Origin: Shouchella oshimensis
Lineage (GTDB): Bacteria > Bacillota > Bacilli > Bacillales > Bacillaceae_D
Direction of reading: 5' to 3'
DNA length: 64,000 nt
NCBI RefSeq assembly: GCF_002019765.1
Contig: NZ_KV917380.1
Span: forward strand, 2,014,855-2,078,854
The notes under the pieces are model-generated. The model did no database searches and was not told the origin of the DNA. It saw only the letters and a list, made by a program, of their open reading frames with translations. Every line of letters starts with the position of its first letter. Position 1 is the stretch's first letter. The translations under genes were made by a program, and so were the position numbers. Shown one piece after another: positions 36,701-44,960 of the stretch.

Positions 36701-38275
36701 TATTCAATAGAAGATTTAGCTGAGCTCATTCATGATTTAAAGAATGCTAACCCGTCTGCCAAAGTAAGCGTAAAACTTGTAGCGGGTACTGGGGTAGGCA
36801 CTATTGCCGCTGGTGTTGCCAAGGGAAGTGCTGACGGAATTATCATTAGTGGCTACGATGGTGGAACAGGTGCAGCAGCACGCACAAGTATTAAACATAC
36901 TGGCTTACCGTGGGAAATCGGTCTTGCGGAGACCCATCAGACTTTATTGTTAAATAATCTACGCAACCGCGTGACTCTTGAAACAGACGGGAAATTAATG
37001 ACAGGAAGAGATGTTGTCATTGCCGCACTTTTAGGTGCAGAGGAGTTTGCTTTTTCAACTGCGCCACTCGTTGTGCTTGGCTGTGTTGTGATGAGAGTTT
37101 GCCATCTTGATACTTGTCCAGTTGGAATAGCGACTCAAAATCCTGAATTACGAAAAAAATACACTGGTGAAGCTGATCAAATTGTTACGTTCATGACGTA
37201 CATCGCGGAAGAGATGCGTGAAATTATGGCGGAATTAGGCGTTAAAACCATTGACGAACTGGTTGGTCGCTCTGACTTATTAACCCAACGTACAACGACA
37301 AATGAGAAAGCCAATTCAATTGATCTATCAAGTGTGCTTTATCGTCCAGCCAATACAAGTGAGCAGCAACAAATCAAACAAGTTGAACAAAATCACAAGC
37401 TAGATCAGTCTCTGGACGTCCGGGAATTACTTGAACAAGCAAAACCAGCTATTGAAAATGGTGAAAAAGTATCCTATCAAACAACTATTCGGAATACTGA
37501 CCGAGTTGTTGGAACGATTGTTGGTAGTGAGGTGAGCAAAGCTTATGGTTTAGCTGGATTGAGTGAACATACCATTCAATTCTGTTTTACAGGCTCAGCT
37601 GGTCAAAGCTTTGGAGCGTTTATTCCAAAAGGTGTAACGCTAACACTTGAAGGAGATGCGAATGATTACACTGGAAAAGGCTTATCAGGTGGTCAAATTA
37701 ACGTATTTCCGCCTAAGGAAGCGGCTTTTGTAGCGAAAGATAACGTCATTATAGGGAATACGTCTTTCTATGGTGCGACAAGTGGGAAAGCATTTATCGC
37801 AGGTCAAGCAGGTGAGCGGTTTGGCGTTCGTAACTCTGGTGCACAAGTCGTAATTGAAGGAATGGGCGATCATGGTCTTGAGTATATGACCGGTGGCATT
37901 TGTATTAACTTAGGTAATGTCGGCAAAAACTTCGCAGCTGGTATGTCCGGTGGAACAGCTTATGTGTATGACCCAGAGGCGTGTATTGCGGAAAAGAGCA
38001 ACCATGAAATGATTTTGTTAGAATCGTTAGCATCAGGTGACGAATCGTTGGTAAAAACACTTATAGAAGAGCACGTTCGTTTTACAAGCAGCACCCACGG
38101 AGAAATGATTCTTTCAAATTGGGAAGAGCACAAAGAGTATTTTGTGAAAGTGATCCCTAAAGATTACAAGCAAATGCTTTCTGCGATTGAGCGACGGAAG
38201 CAAGAAGGATTAAATGATGATGAAGCGGCGCTCGCTGCCTTTGATGAAAAAATAACGAAGCTATCAAATGTTTAA
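33725..38275 (+). CDS. gltB: Glutamate synthase, large subunit
   Basis: 1516 residues (called gltA in B. subtilis). A short propeptide ends before the nucleophile Cys22 in EHDNCGIGF, so the mature enzyme starts with Cys. Class II glutaminase domain ([31 protein letters not shown]), central domain, FMN-binding synthase domain ([20 protein letters not shown]), [3Fe-4S] cysteines in [13 protein letters not shown], and the GXGXG beta-helix at the C-terminus. It makes two glutamates from glutamine and 2-oxoglutarate. ATG 33725 after GAGAGGGTGA. Pairs with gltD. Confidence 0.97.
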   Translation: MRVPYLPKKQGLYDPNFEHDNCGIGFLANVKGKATHKTVKDALLLLENLEHRGGQGDEENTGDGAGILTQIPHAFFREKGLIQRDKGEYAVGMVFLPRHKQTRAEVKQQIEAIVAEEEVDLIHWRDVPTDSSSLGNAALQSMPVIEQLFVSPKTNLTGLELERKLYVIRKRAEHEVQMSSEHSFYFASFSSRTIVYKGMLTTAQLTLFYLDLSDPLFTSALALVHSRFSTNTFPSWERAHPNRYMIHNGEINTIKGNVNWMHAREAKFETPVFGNDLQKLHPIIDQDGSDSSMFDNTLEFLSLSGRSLAHAAMMMVPEPWQNNAQIDTTRRSFYEYHSTLMEPWDGPTAIVFTDGTKIGATLDRNGLRPSRYYLTSDDMIVMSSEVGVLELPSHTIVKKERLHPGQLLLIDLEEGRLIPDEEIKQSIASEHPYEEWVRDGLRHIDDVLETANVPETEFEHIRLRQFIFGYTYEELNKMIMPLVKEENDPVGSMGYDSPLAVLSKKPQLLYNYFKQLFAQVTNPPIDAIREKVVTAQGTTIGKEGNLLDPKKESCQHIHLPTPILNNEELAKLRSNQLAGFEAETIPMLFPANEAGLAEGLATLCTKADQAIEAGKTLLILSDRDVTADEAPIPALLAVSSLHHHLIRTGKRTDVSLLLESGEPREVHHHALLIGYGAEGINPYLVFDTIDEWIQEELLTEYHYVEACSRYVNGVTKGLMKVLSKMGISTIHSYRGAQIFEAIGIHPDVIDQHFTWTPSRIGGIQLKDIAKEVLVRHSRGFTTRAGDDDQLDSGDDLQWRRDGEAHQYNPHTIHMLQQACRTADYNLFKHYTNAINTQDEKQTSLRGLLSFKQATPISIEEVEPASSIVKRFRTGAMSFGSISKEAHETLAIAMNRLGAKSNTGEGGEDPSRFTPDENGDLRRSSIKQVASGRFGVTSNYLVNADEIQIKVAQGAKPGEGGQLPGQKVYPWVAEVRGSTTGVGLISPPPHHDIYSIEDLAELIHDLKNANPSAKVSVKLVAGTGVGTIAAGVAKGSADGIIISGYDGGTGAAARTSIKHTGLPWEIGLAETHQTLLLNNLRNRVTLETDGKLMTGRDVVIAALLGAEEFAFSTAPLVVLGCVVMRVCHLDTCPVGIATQNPELRKKYTGEADQIVTFMTYIAEEMREIMAELGVKTIDELVGRSDLLTQRTTTNEKANSIDLSSVLYRPANTSEQQQIKQVEQNHKLDQSLDVRELLEQAKPAIENGEKVSYQTTIRNTDRVVGTIVGSEVSKAYGLAGLSEHTIQFCFTGSAGQSFGAFIPKGVTLTLEGDANDYTGKGLSGGQINVFPPKEAAFVAKDNVIIGNTSFYGATSGKAFIAGQAGERFGVRNSGAQVVIEGMGDHGLEYMTGGICINLGNVGKNFAAGMSGGTAYVYDPEACIAEKSNHEMILLESLASGDESLVKTLIEEHVRFTSSTHGEMILSNWEEHKEYFVKVIPKDYKQMLSAIERRKQEGLNDDEAALAAFDEKITKLSNV

Positions 38276-38284
38276 ATAGAAAAG

Positions 38285-38310
38285 GGAAGAGTGGTTGAGA
38301 ACCCTCTTCC
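38285..38310 (+). promoter_or_regulatory. Intercistronic hairpin between gltB and gltD
   Basis: GGAAGAG (38285-38291), one bulged T, GGTT, loop GAG, AACC, CTCTTCC (38304-38310): an 11-bp stem with no T tract after it. Probably tunes the gltB:gltD ratio or protects mRNA ends. Confidence 0.6.
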
Positions 38311-38342
38311 ATTAATCAAGTTAGGTAAGGAGTGAGCAAACG

Positions 38343-39827
38343 ATGGGAAAGCCAACGGGGTTTATGGAATACAAGCGAGAGGCGCCTAGAAAAAAGGATC
38401 CAATGGCTCGTGTGAAGAACTGGCAAGAGTTTCAGATTGTTATGCCAGAGCAACAGTTAAAGCGTCAAGGTGCCCGCTGCATGGATTGCGGCATTCCGTT
38501 TTGTCAAGCAGGCACAACTATGCCTGGGTCAAATGAAATTGGCTGCCCAGTCTACAACCTTATTCCAGAGTGGAATGAGCTCGTATATCGTGGGAAGTGG
38601 AAAGAAGCCCTTGATCGCCTTCATAAGACGAACAACTTTCCTGAATTCACTGGCAGAGTTTGTCCTGCGCCATGTGAGGGTTCTTGTACGGTAGCCATTA
38701 GCGATGAGCCAGTTACAATTAAATCAATTGAGTACAGTATTGTAGAGAAAGGCTTTAAAGAAGGCTGGATTAAACCGAATCCACCTAAGGAGCGAACAGG
38801 TAAAAAAGTGGCTGTTATTGGTTCAGGGCCTGCTGGCTTAGCAAGTGCAGCTCAGCTTAATAAAGCAGGGCATCTCGTAACCGTATTTGAACGAGAAGAT
38901 CGACCAGGTGGTTTATTAACGTACGGCATCCCGGATGTGAAGCTTGCTTATACAATTGTTGATCGCCGCATTTCACTATTGAAAGAAGAAGGAATTGTCT
39001 TTCGAACCAACGTCGAGGTTGGTGTTGATGTTACAGCGGAGGAATTAGATCGAGAGTTCGACGCGATTATATTGGCAACAGGTGCTACAATGCCAAGAGA
39101 TGTTGATCAAGAAGGGCGAGAGTTATCAGGAATTCATTATGCTATGGATTTTTTAACGTCGAATACGAAAAGTTTGTTAAATTCGAATCATCAAGACGCA
39201 AACTACATTTCTGCAAAAGATAAAGATGTTATTGTCATTGGTGGTGGTGATACAGGAGCGGATTGCATAACAACATCTATTCGTCATGGGGCACGTTCGG
39301 TTACACAATTTGATATTAATGAGCAAAAGCAAACAATTCGTCACATTGACAATCCGTGGCCGCTATTCCCGAATATTTATAGTGAAGAAGATGCTCATAA
39401 AGAGGCTAAAGCCGTTTACGGTCGTGATCCACGCAGCTATAAACTGCAAACAGCTAAATTCGTCGGTAACGAAAAAGGTGAGTTAGTCGGCCTTGAAACG
39501 ATTGAAGTGAATACAACGCTAGAAGATGGAAAAAAAGTTCGTCATCCTGTTTCAGATTCAACAAAACTATGGGAAGCGGATCTTGTTTTACTAGCAGTCG
39601 GATTTACTGGACCAGAGCGACAACTACTTGAGCAAATGAACATTAATCAAACCAAACGCCAAACCATTGACGCTGAATATGGTCGTTATCAAACGAATCA
39701 AGCTCATGTATTTGCGGCTGGAGATAATCGTCGTGGACAAAGTTTAGTCGTGTGGGCGATTCATGAAGGAAGAGAAGCAGCCCGTGAATGTGATCGTTTC
39801 TTAATGGGAAGTAGCCAATTACCGTAA
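38343..39827 (+). CDS. gltD: Glutamate synthase [NADPH], small subunit
   Basis: 494 residues. N-terminal ferredoxin-like cysteines (CMDCGIPFC, GCPVYNLIPEWN, CPAPCEGSCT) bind two [4Fe-4S] clusters; FAD site IGSGPAGLASAAQLNKAGH; NADPH site GGGDTGADC; C-terminal FAADNRRGQSLVVWAIHEGR-like FAD loop. It passes electrons from NADPH to the large subunit. ATG 38343 after AAGGAGTGA, 67 bp after gltB. Confidence 0.97.
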   Translation: MGKPTGFMEYKREAPRKKDPMARVKNWQEFQIVMPEQQLKRQGARCMDCGIPFCQAGTTMPGSNEIGCPVYNLIPEWNELVYRGKWKEALDRLHKTNNFPEFTGRVCPAPCEGSCTVAISDEPVTIKSIEYSIVEKGFKEGWIKPNPPKERTGKKVAVIGSGPAGLASAAQLNKAGHLVTVFEREDRPGGLLTYGIPDVKLAYTIVDRRISLLKEEGIVFRTNVEVGVDVTAEELDREFDAIILATGATMPRDVDQEGRELSGIHYAMDFLTSNTKSLLNSNHQDANYISAKDKDVIVIGGGDTGADCITTSIRHGARSVTQFDINEQKQTIRHIDNPWPLFPNIYSEEDAHKEAKAVYGRDPRSYKLQTAKFVGNEKGELVGLETIEVNTTLEDGKKVRHPVSDSTKLWEADLVLLAVGFTGPERQLLEQMNINQTKRQTIDAEYGRYQTNQAHVFAAGDNRRGQSLVVWAIHEGREAARECDRFLMGSSQLP

Positions 39828-39890
39828 TGACTAAAAATGTTCTAGACCAACCGCTTCGCTCCGTGTCATAATAAGAAAAAAGCCAATGGG

Positions 39891-40541
39891 ATGATGGATA
39901 TGGTCAGAACGTATTTAAAACATATGATGATGGTGCTCGTTGGCTTCTTTTCTATCAATCTTTCAATTATGGACCCTTGGGTTGAAAAAGCAGACTCTGG
40001 AGAGCTATCTACAGCAAAAGCATGGCAGTGGAATGACTCGAAATCAAATGTGTACTTAACAAATGATGAAGAATACACGTTACTCCCGTTTGTTGTCGGT
40101 GCACCGACACAATATGAGCATATCGAGCTAGAGTCACACTGGCTGACTGAGATCATGATAATGGACGAAGCATATCGCCAAGGTATGAAGAAATTTGGTC
40201 AACGGATTGGAGAAAAAATCGAAGCAGCCTACAAAGATGAAATTTTACCAGAACTGAAACAAGCGGTGGCAACGGTGTTGGAGACGACGGATCGTAATAT
40301 GTGGCATGAAATTAGTATGACAGAAGCATCGTCTACTGGACGGGGTGAAAAGATTATGCACATCGTTCATGCAAAAACAGGCGATGATTTAATTAGGTTT
40401 CACGTTCGCATTGATCGACCGCCAAAAACAGGTCATGTGTTTCAATTCCACTATCACTCATACGAAGATGATTTTAATGAACATTATGAACTAGGCTCAA
40501 TCTATTGGGGAAAAAATGAACCTCCGCTTTATCAAGCGTGA
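39891..40541 (+). CDS. ypjP: YpjP-like protein
   Basis: 216 residues with an N-terminal hydrophobic stretch (HMMMVLVGFFSINLSIM), likely a signal anchor. The C-terminal RFHVRIDRPPKTGHVFQFHYHSYEDDF and HYELGSIYWGKNEPP block matches B. subtilis YpjP. Function unknown; probably outside the membrane. The start is uncertain: ATG 39891, 39894 or 39903, none with a strong ribosome site. Follows gltD by 63 bp and ends inside a terminator. Confidence 0.75.
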   Translation: MMDMVRTYLKHMMMVLVGFFSINLSIMDPWVEKADSGELSTAKAWQWNDSKSNVYLTNDEEYTLLPFVVGAPTQYEHIELESHWLTEIMIMDEAYRQGMKKFGQRIGEKIEAAYKDEILPELKQAVATVLETTDRNMWHEISMTEASSTGRGEKIMHIVHAKTGDDLIRFHVRIDRPPKTGHVFQFHYHSYEDDFNEHYELGSIYWGKNEPPLYQA

Positions 40542-40554
40542 GGTTCATTTTCTT
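40513..40554 (+). terminator. Terminator after ypjP
   Basis: AAAATGAACCTC (40513-40524) pairs with GAGGTTCATTTT (40540-40551), with an inner CGCTT/AAGCG stem; it contains the ypjP stop. Confidence 0.85.
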
Positions 40555-40646
40555 TAAAAAAGTCGTTCTTTTTTCGCATTTTTGTTCTCTTTATATCGAA
40601 TCTTTTGGTACAGTAGAGATATACCAACGAAAAAGGAGTATGGTTA

Positions 40647-40901
40647 ATGGAAGCGGAAAACAAAGGCAGACAACAAAGGCCGACTTGGCTAAAGTGGCTT
40701 TTACGAATTGTATTTGCCTATATTGGATTATTAGTACTTGTTCTTGCTTCGGCCATTTTAACGATGACCGGAACATTCACCCTAATTGTGCTCGAATTGT
40801 TTATGGATAATGATAGCTTAAGAACGATCAATGAACAGTATTTAGTGCCGTCCTCGGAATTTTTATGGGACTTATTTACTCGCCTTGTGCCAGGTTTATA
40901 G
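40647..40901 (+). CDS. Small membrane protein, 84 aa
   Basis: ATG 40647 after AAGGAG. A charged start (EAENKGRQQRPTWLKWLL) and one long or two short hydrophobic segments (IVFAYIGLLVLVLASAILTM; FTLIVLELFM). Ends in an amphipathic FLWDLFTRLVPGL. Family not recognised. Followed after 6 bp by another small membrane gene and then kapB, so probably one operon. Confidence 0.65.
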   Translation: MEAENKGRQQRPTWLKWLLRIVFAYIGLLVLVLASAILTMTGTFTLIVLELFMDNDSLRTINEQYLVPSSEFLWDLFTRLVPGL

Positions 40902-40907
40902 AGCGTT

Positions 40908-41093
40908 ATGAGTAGTCAAGACATAGGGTTTCTTGCGTTTTTTATTCTTTGCTTTATCGTCGCCGGTATTTTTGGAGGTATTGCGTTAGCGTCTGCCTTA
41001 AAAGGCAATAAAAAACCTCTATATTGGAGTATTCCATTGGCATTAGTATGTGTCATACTATTTATTATTATGATGTTTACGTTTCTTTTATAA
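40908..41093 (+). CDS. Small membrane protein, 61 aa
   Basis: Two transmembrane helices (FLAFFILCFIVAGIFGGIALA and WSIPLALVCVILFIIMMF) joined by a short basic loop (KGNKKP). No known family. Weak ribosome site but tightly spaced between the previous gene and kapB (17 bp), suggesting coupling. Confidence 0.6.
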   Translation: MSSQDIGFLAFFILCFIVAGIFGGIALASALKGNKKPLYWSIPLALVCVILFIIMMFTFLL

Positions 41094-41110
41094 AAAGGGT
41101 AGGTGTAACC

Positions 41111-41482
41111 ATGGAGTTAGTAAAAGCAAAGTACAAAACAGGGATTTACATTGGAGAACTTATTGACGTACAAGAAGAACAAAATCGTGCACTTTTTAAA
41201 GTATTGGCCGTGGAAACCCATCCGAAACAGGGAGATTTACATAATCCAAAACAAGTAGACGTTGCGTATTTTCATCAACGAAAAGCGCTTGCTTATTTAG
41301 AAAAAGCATGGGTACCACTTACAACGGTTAAGTCTTATGAAGGGACCGAGGCGGCTGACTATGAATCTTCGTTGCGAGAGGCATGGCAACGCGCTTATGA
41401 TACTGTAGCGCAAGATGATTCAGAATGGGCAAGAAAGAGTCTCCACTTATTAGACGATTTACGGCATGATTATTCGTTTTAA
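41111..41482 (+). CDS. kapB: Kinase-associated protein B
   Basis: 123 residues from ATG 41111 (GTAGGTGTAACC upstream); the longer frame starts within the previous gene. YKTGIYIGELIDV, VETHPKQGDLHNPKQVDVAYFHQRKALAY and DSEWARKSLHLLDDLRHDY match B. subtilis KapB, an SH3-like protein needed for efficient KinB signalling into the sporulation phosphorelay. In B. subtilis it is also encoded near small membrane ORFs. Confidence 0.92.
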   Translation: MELVKAKYKTGIYIGELIDVQEEQNRALFKVLAVETHPKQGDLHNPKQVDVAYFHQRKALAYLEKAWVPLTTVKSYEGTEAADYESSLREAWQRAYDTVAQDDSEWARKSLHLLDDLRHDYSF

Positions 41483-41491
41483 TAAAGCATA

Positions 41492-41526
41492 AAAAAGCGT
41501 ATGTTCATTTGAACATACGCTTTTTA
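41492..41526. terminator. Bidirectional terminator between kapB and dapA
   Basis: AAAAAGCGTATGTTC (41492-41506) pairs with GAACATACGCTTTTT (41511-41525), loop ATTT; convergent genes. Confidence 0.93.
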
Positions 41527-41528
41527 AA

Positions 41529-42425
41529 TTAATTCGCATATAAGGTTGTTTGTGGAAGAAAAGGTTGCAATAGTACGTGAAGTGCATGATTTTCTTCGTC
41601 TGTTAACGGAATGAGCGGGAGACGAACAGAACCTGCAGGTAAATTAAATGCAGTTAACGCTGCTTTTACTGCTGTAGGATTAGGCGCCATAAACAACCCT
41701 TTCATTACTGGGTAAATACGCTGATGAATGGTTTTAGCGTGCTGGAATTCACCATCATGAAGTGCCTGCATCATTTCTTTCATTTCAAGTCCTACGATGT
41801 GAGAGGCAACAGAGACTACACCAGTAGCACCGACTGCCATCATCGGCAGCGTTAAGGAATCGTCACCACTATACACTTGGAAATGATCCGTCGTTTGCGA
41901 AACAATCTCGGTTACTTTATCAACATCTCCACTTGCTTCTTTAAGGGCAACAATATTCGGAATCAACGATAACCTTATGGCTGTCTCAACAGACATATCG
42001 GCTCCTGTTCTCCCGGGTACATTGTAGAGCATAACAGGAAGAGAGACAGCGGTAGCCACTTGAAGCATGTGCTGGTAAATTCCCTCTTGTGAAGGTTTAT
42101 TGTAGTATGGTGTAACAACCATAATACCATCAGCTCCGAGAGCCTCCGCTTCCTTTGCCAACTCAATGGTGTGAGCGGTATTATTAGAACCGACTCCAGC
42201 AATGACCTTCATTTGTTTAGTGGATGCTTGAATCGCTAGTTTTAACATATCTTTTCGTTCAGAAGCGGTTAGAACAGGTGACTCGGCTGTTGTACCGTTT
42301 ACAACAAGTGTATCCGTTCCTGTACTCGCTAAATGCTGAATAAGTGAAAAGGTGCCTTCTTTGTCAATGGAACCATCTTGTGAAAATGGGGTAATCATTG
42401 CAGTGAGTAATTGTCCGAAATGCAT
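41529..42425 (-). CDS. dapA: 4-hydroxy-tetrahydrodipicolinate synthase
   Basis: 298 residues from ATG 42425, which has AGGAGG at 6 nt. A longer frame to 42521 is an artefact: it runs through the riboswitch terminator. TIM-barrel lyase signatures: NGTTAESPVLTASER, YNVPGRTGADMS with the catalytic Tyr, and IVALKEASGD with the Schiff-base Lys. It condenses pyruvate with aspartate semialdehyde, first step to diaminopimelate, lysine and spore dipicolinate. Controlled by the lysine riboswitch just upstream. Confidence 0.95.
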   Translation of the reverse strand: MHFGQLLTAMITPFSQDGSIDKEGTFSLIQHLASTGTDTLVVNGTTAESPVLTASERKDMLKLAIQASTKQMKVIAGVGSNNTAHTIELAKEAEALGADGIMVVTPYYNKPSQEGIYQHMLQVATAVSLPVMLYNVPGRTGADMSVETAIRLSLIPNIVALKEASGDVDKVTEIVSQTTDHFQVYSGDDSLTLPMMAVGATGVVSVASHIVGLEMKEMMQALHDGEFQHAKTIHQRIYPVMKGLFMAPNPTAVKAALTAFNLPAGSVRLPLIPLTDEENHALHVLLQPFLPQTTLYAN

Positions 42426-42457
42426 AAAAATCCTCCTTATGAACAGTAGAGAGGAAT

Positions 42458-42670
42458 AAAAAAACAACAATGACAAGTCCATTGCTGCATAGGTCGTACC
42501 TACCTTCATGTAGCCCCCCATACAAATGTATGACAGTACTGCTCTTATTCAGAAACAGCCCCAATAAAGAATGAAAGTAGGTCATTCCTTATTTCGGCAA
42601 TCACACCTTTCCATTCACATCAACAGGCCTAATCCTTCAGTGAATGTACTCTTTGATCATGCGCCTCTAC
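42458..42670 (-). ncRNA. Lysine riboswitch (L-box) with terminator, leader of dapA
   Basis: Read on the minus strand, conserved L-box blocks appear in order: AGAGGCGCATGATCA near 42669, GAAGGATTAGGC, GAAAGG..GATTGCCGAAATAAG, TTGGGGCTGTTTCTGAATAAG, AGCAGTACTGTCAT and GTATGGGGGGCTAC near 42510. The expression platform is a terminator: CAGCAATG pairs with CATTGTTG around a GACTTGT loop (42487-42465), then seven T. Lysine should stabilise the aptamer and terminate before dapA. Confidence 0.92.
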
Positions 42671-42729
42671 TATAATTCTGTTCAATTAATATGGCTTTAC
42701 CATACCAAAATTAATCGTATAAAGCAAGG

Positions 42730-42882
42730 TTACCGATGAAATTTCCCACGATGTTGTTGAAGACAATTTAATAGTGAATCAAGCTCTTGAGAACACTTAA
42801 CGGTTTTAGTAGCGCCTAAGCCGAATTTTTTTGCGATCATATGCATTTCACTTCGTTTTACTTCTATATCAATATGAATCAT
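42730..42882 (-). CDS. Spo0E-like aspartyl-phosphate phosphatase
   Basis: 50 residues, missed by many ORF cut-offs. IEVKRSEMHMIAKKFGLGATKTVKCSQELDSLLNCLQ-type layout fits the Spo0E/YisI/YnzD family: two helices and the SQELD signature whose Asp is needed to dephosphorylate Spo0A~P. It would slow sporulation entry. ATG 42882 after GGAGTGA. Monocistronic between the dapA leader and a lipoprotein gene; a TATAAT -10 lies at 42923-42918 on the minus strand. Confidence 0.9.
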   Translation of the reverse strand: MIHIDIEVKRSEMHMIAKKFGLGATKTVKCSQELDSLLNCLQQHRGKFHR

Positions 42883-42979
42883 GGTTTCACTCCACCTATG
42901 GAATTAGTACAAGATGTATTATAGCGTGAATTTCTGTTAAGAAAAAGCTTTATTCAAAACTAGTCAAATAGTTCTTTTC

Positions 42980-43504
42980 TTAGTCAATTCTCGACATGTC
43001 TAGATCTTTTTTCGCTTTAATACCATTCTCGGCTGCTATTGATTGGTATTCCATTGCATAGAGACGAATCGTTAATGTCGCATAACTAGAATGAAGGCGA
43101 GCATCATTTACATCTTTTGCAGCAGCTAATTCTTGTAAGGCAATAAGGTAAGAGTGGTGCAAATCCTTTAACGTGTGAAACGGTTCTACTGGTGGAATGG
43201 TTTCAAACGTTTCTGCTTCTGTTAAAAGCGTATCAAGTTGTCGTTGCGCACCTTGGCTACCATTTTCGACCTCTGTTCCAAGTGCAGGAAGTAGTGAGTA
43301 AACAGTACCTAAATAGGCTTCAATGTTAGTTGCGTACCATTCACTTTCTGTTGTTTGTTCAAGCTTAACGTGATTAACTTCTTGACGATTTGATAATTTC
43401 TTTATGTCATCACTTTGTTTTTGAGGTGTTTGTCCCTGGACACAACCAGTTGCTAATAACACAACCATCATAAACGTGGCGCACACTTTAAATAAACGTG
43501 TCAT
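42980..43504 (-). CDS. Uncharacterised lipoprotein
   Basis: 174 residues from ATG 43504 (GAGGAG upstream). Signal peptide FKVCATFMMVVLLATGC with a lipobox (LATGC, cleavage before Cys), then a Gln/Lys-rich linker and a helical domain (IEAYLGTVYSLLPALG; DLHHSYLIALQELAAAKD). It should be anchored to the outer face of the membrane. No recognised family. Diverges from the 27-aa gene. Confidence 0.75.
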   Translation of the reverse strand: MTRLFKVCATFMMVVLLATGCVQGQTPQKQSDDIKKLSNRQEVNHVKLEQTTESEWYATNIEAYLGTVYSLLPALGTEVENGSQGAQRQLDTLLTEAETFETIPPVEPFHTLKDLHHSYLIALQELAAAKDVNDARLHSSYATLTIRLYAMEYQSIAAENGIKAKKDLDMSRID

Positions 43505-43595
43505 GTAAAAACTCCTCTGTCTCGTTTTTTTTAGTTTGTGGAAAAAAAAGCGGTTTATACAACGAACGTTTGTTATAAAACAAACAAAAAAACTA

Positions 43596-43624
43596 TTGAC
43601 TGTTATAATACAATGGCATATAGT
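43596..43624 (+). promoter_or_regulatory. Sigma-A promoter for the 27-aa gene
   Basis: TTGACT (43596-43601), exact 17-bp spacer, TATAGT (43619-43624): one mismatch in each hexamer. Confidence 0.72.
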
Positions 43625-43655
43625 AATAGTAAGCACAATTTCAGGAGGAGATACT

Positions 43656-43739
43656 ATGGCAACTGAAAAAGACACGCAGCGTACGGATCAAGAAGAGGAT
43701 ATGACGATTTTAGACATGATTAATAGCTATTATGCCTAA
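43656..43739 (+). CDS. Micro-protein, 27 aa
   Basis: ATG 43656 after a full AGGAGGAG (43643-43650). Product starts MATEKDTQRTDQEEDMTI and ends MINSYYA: acidic, hydrophilic N-terminus and a short amphipathic C-terminus. It has its own promoter and a terminator 2 bp after the stop, so it is a complete single-gene unit of ~165 bp. No family recognised; the MINSYYA end is interesting as a possible interaction tail. Confidence 0.7.
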   Translation: MATEKDTQRTDQEEDMTILDMINSYYA

Positions 43740-43740
43740 T

Positions 43741-43761
43741 GAGCCTCTTGGCTCTTTTTTT
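43741..43761 (+). terminator. Terminator after the 27-aa gene
   Basis: GAGCC, loop TCTT, GGCTC, then seven T. Confidence 0.88.
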
Positions 43762-43854
43762 GTTGTGTAGTAATACAGATTCTTATAAATGATTGTTTTT
43801 AAAACAGATAGAGCGGGTATAGAATAAATGTCCACGGAAAAGGAGAGGTGCTTT

Positions 43855-43908
43855 TTGATTTTGCGACTTTACGGCATACATTTTTTTCATTCAAGTGGCT
43901 CGGTCTAG
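43855..43908 (+). CDS. Possible 17-aa leader or micro-peptide
   Basis: TTG at 43855 preceded at 6 nt by AAGGAGAGGTG (43839-43849), as good a ribosome site as any in the window. The product is MILRLYGIHFFHSSGSV: hydrophobic/aromatic. A small hairpin (CGGT/ACCG) overlaps its end and another (ATAAGTG/CACTTAT, about 43919-43943) lies before the next gene, so it might be a leader peptide for the 53-aa gene. No homologue recognised. Confidence 0.35.
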   Translation: MILRLYGIHFFHSSGSV

Positions 43909-43972
43909 GAACCGTAACGATAAGTGAGAGGTAGGGCACTTATTGTTTGAAAAGAATGAAGGAGGAGAAAAG

Positions 43973-44134
43973 ATGAGTTTTACACCTTCAAAAGACGAAT
44001 ACCGTTTTAAAATTGACGAAATGCGAAAAGAAGAAGAACAATACCGACGAGAAGCGTTTATTGAGATTTACGAAGAATACGTCTCTGTTTTAGAAAAAGA
44101 AATTGATGTGCTAAAAAATGAAAAAAAGGATTAG
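43973..44134 (+). CDS. Small coiled-coil protein, 53 aa
   Basis: ATG 43973 after AAGGAGGAG. Highly charged, helical: FKIDEMRKEEEQYRREAF then EEYVSVLEKEIDVLKNEKKD, consistent with a single coiled coil. Not recognised. Ends in a terminator that includes the stop codon. The 17-aa ORF and two small hairpins precede it. Confidence 0.65.
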   Translation: MSFTPSKDEYRFKIDEMRKEEEQYRREAFIEIYEEYVSVLEKEIDVLKNEKKD

Positions 44135-44157
44135 TCTAAAAGCTAGTTCTTTTTTTA
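44123..44157 (+). terminator. Terminator after the 53-aa gene
   Basis: AAAAAGGATTAG (44123-44134) pairs, with two wobbles, with CTAGTTCTTTTT (44143-44154), followed by T. Confidence 0.75.
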
Positions 44158-44236
44158 TTGAGTACAGTTTAGTGGTAAACTATTGGCTTCTTTGTTATAG
44201 TGTAGGAAATCATAATGCGTATGGAGGAAATCAATA

Positions 44237-44851
44237 ATGAGTGAACATAAACATGTGTACCAAGAAAAAGAAAATGGTGGACCAACTTTTGTGCTGCTCC
44301 ATGGAACAGGTGGAAATGAAAATGATCTATTGCCTCTTGCTAAGATGATTGATGAGAAAGCGAATGTGCTAGGTGTTCGTGGCAATGTCCTAGAGAATGG
44401 CATGCCTCGATTTTTCCGTCGCTTGCAAGAAGGTGTTTTTGATATGGAAGATTTAAAGAAGCGTACAGATGAATTAAATGATTTTCTACAACAGGCAGCG
44501 TCTCAGTACAAATTTCAAGATCAAGATGTATATGCGATTGGCTATTCAAACGGTGCTAATATTGCCGCAAATCTTCTATATGAACACGGTTCTGTTTTTA
44601 AAGGCGTATTTTTGTTTCATGCAATGGTTCCACAACAAAAAGAACAATTACCGAATTTAAGTGAAACAGCGGTGTTTGTTGGCGCAGGCAAGAATGATCC
44701 GATGATTCCAGCTGACCAAACGAACACCCTCATTACAGATTTACAACAAGCAGGTGCATCTGTTGAAAGCTATTGGACAACAGGTGGCCATCAATTGTTA
44801 CGTGAGGAAGTAGACGAAGCGAAACGTTGGTATGATACGTTACGCGGCTAA
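44237..44851 (+). CDS. Alpha/beta hydrolase, phospholipase/carboxylesterase family (MhqD-like)
   Basis: 204 residues. FVLLHGTGGNENDLLPLA forms the oxyanion-hole region; the nucleophile Ser is in AIGYSNGANIAANLL (GxSxG variant); Asp in VGAGKNDPMIP; His in TTGGHQL. Closest by eye to MhqD-type cytosolic carboxylesterases, which in B. subtilis belong to the quinone/aldehyde-responsive MhqR regulon. ATG 44237 after GGAGG. Alone in its unit; substrate unknown. Confidence 0.85.
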   Translation: MSEHKHVYQEKENGGPTFVLLHGTGGNENDLLPLAKMIDEKANVLGVRGNVLENGMPRFFRRLQEGVFDMEDLKKRTDELNDFLQQAASQYKFQDQDVYAIGYSNGANIAANLLYEHGSVFKGVFLFHAMVPQQKEQLPNLSETAVFVGAGKNDPMIPADQTNTLITDLQQAGASVESYWTTGGHQLLREEVDEAKRWYDTLRG

Positions 44852-44960
44852 TTCAGTTTGCCATGTAAGCAAAAGCCTTTCTTATTAAAAGTGGACAAGA
44901 AATCAAATCTTCGTTAAACTGCTTTTAAACGATAAGCAATAAAGAAAGGTTGAATGTAGG

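Noticed and set aside
42426-42521. N-terminal extension of dapA
   Set aside because: It encodes the riboswitch terminator region; AGGAGG lies before ATG 42425, which matches the DapA N-terminus.
43596-43609. TTGACT and TATAAT as one promoter
   Set aside because: Only 2 bp separate them; TTGACT pairs with TATAGT at 43619 with ideal 17-bp spacing instead.
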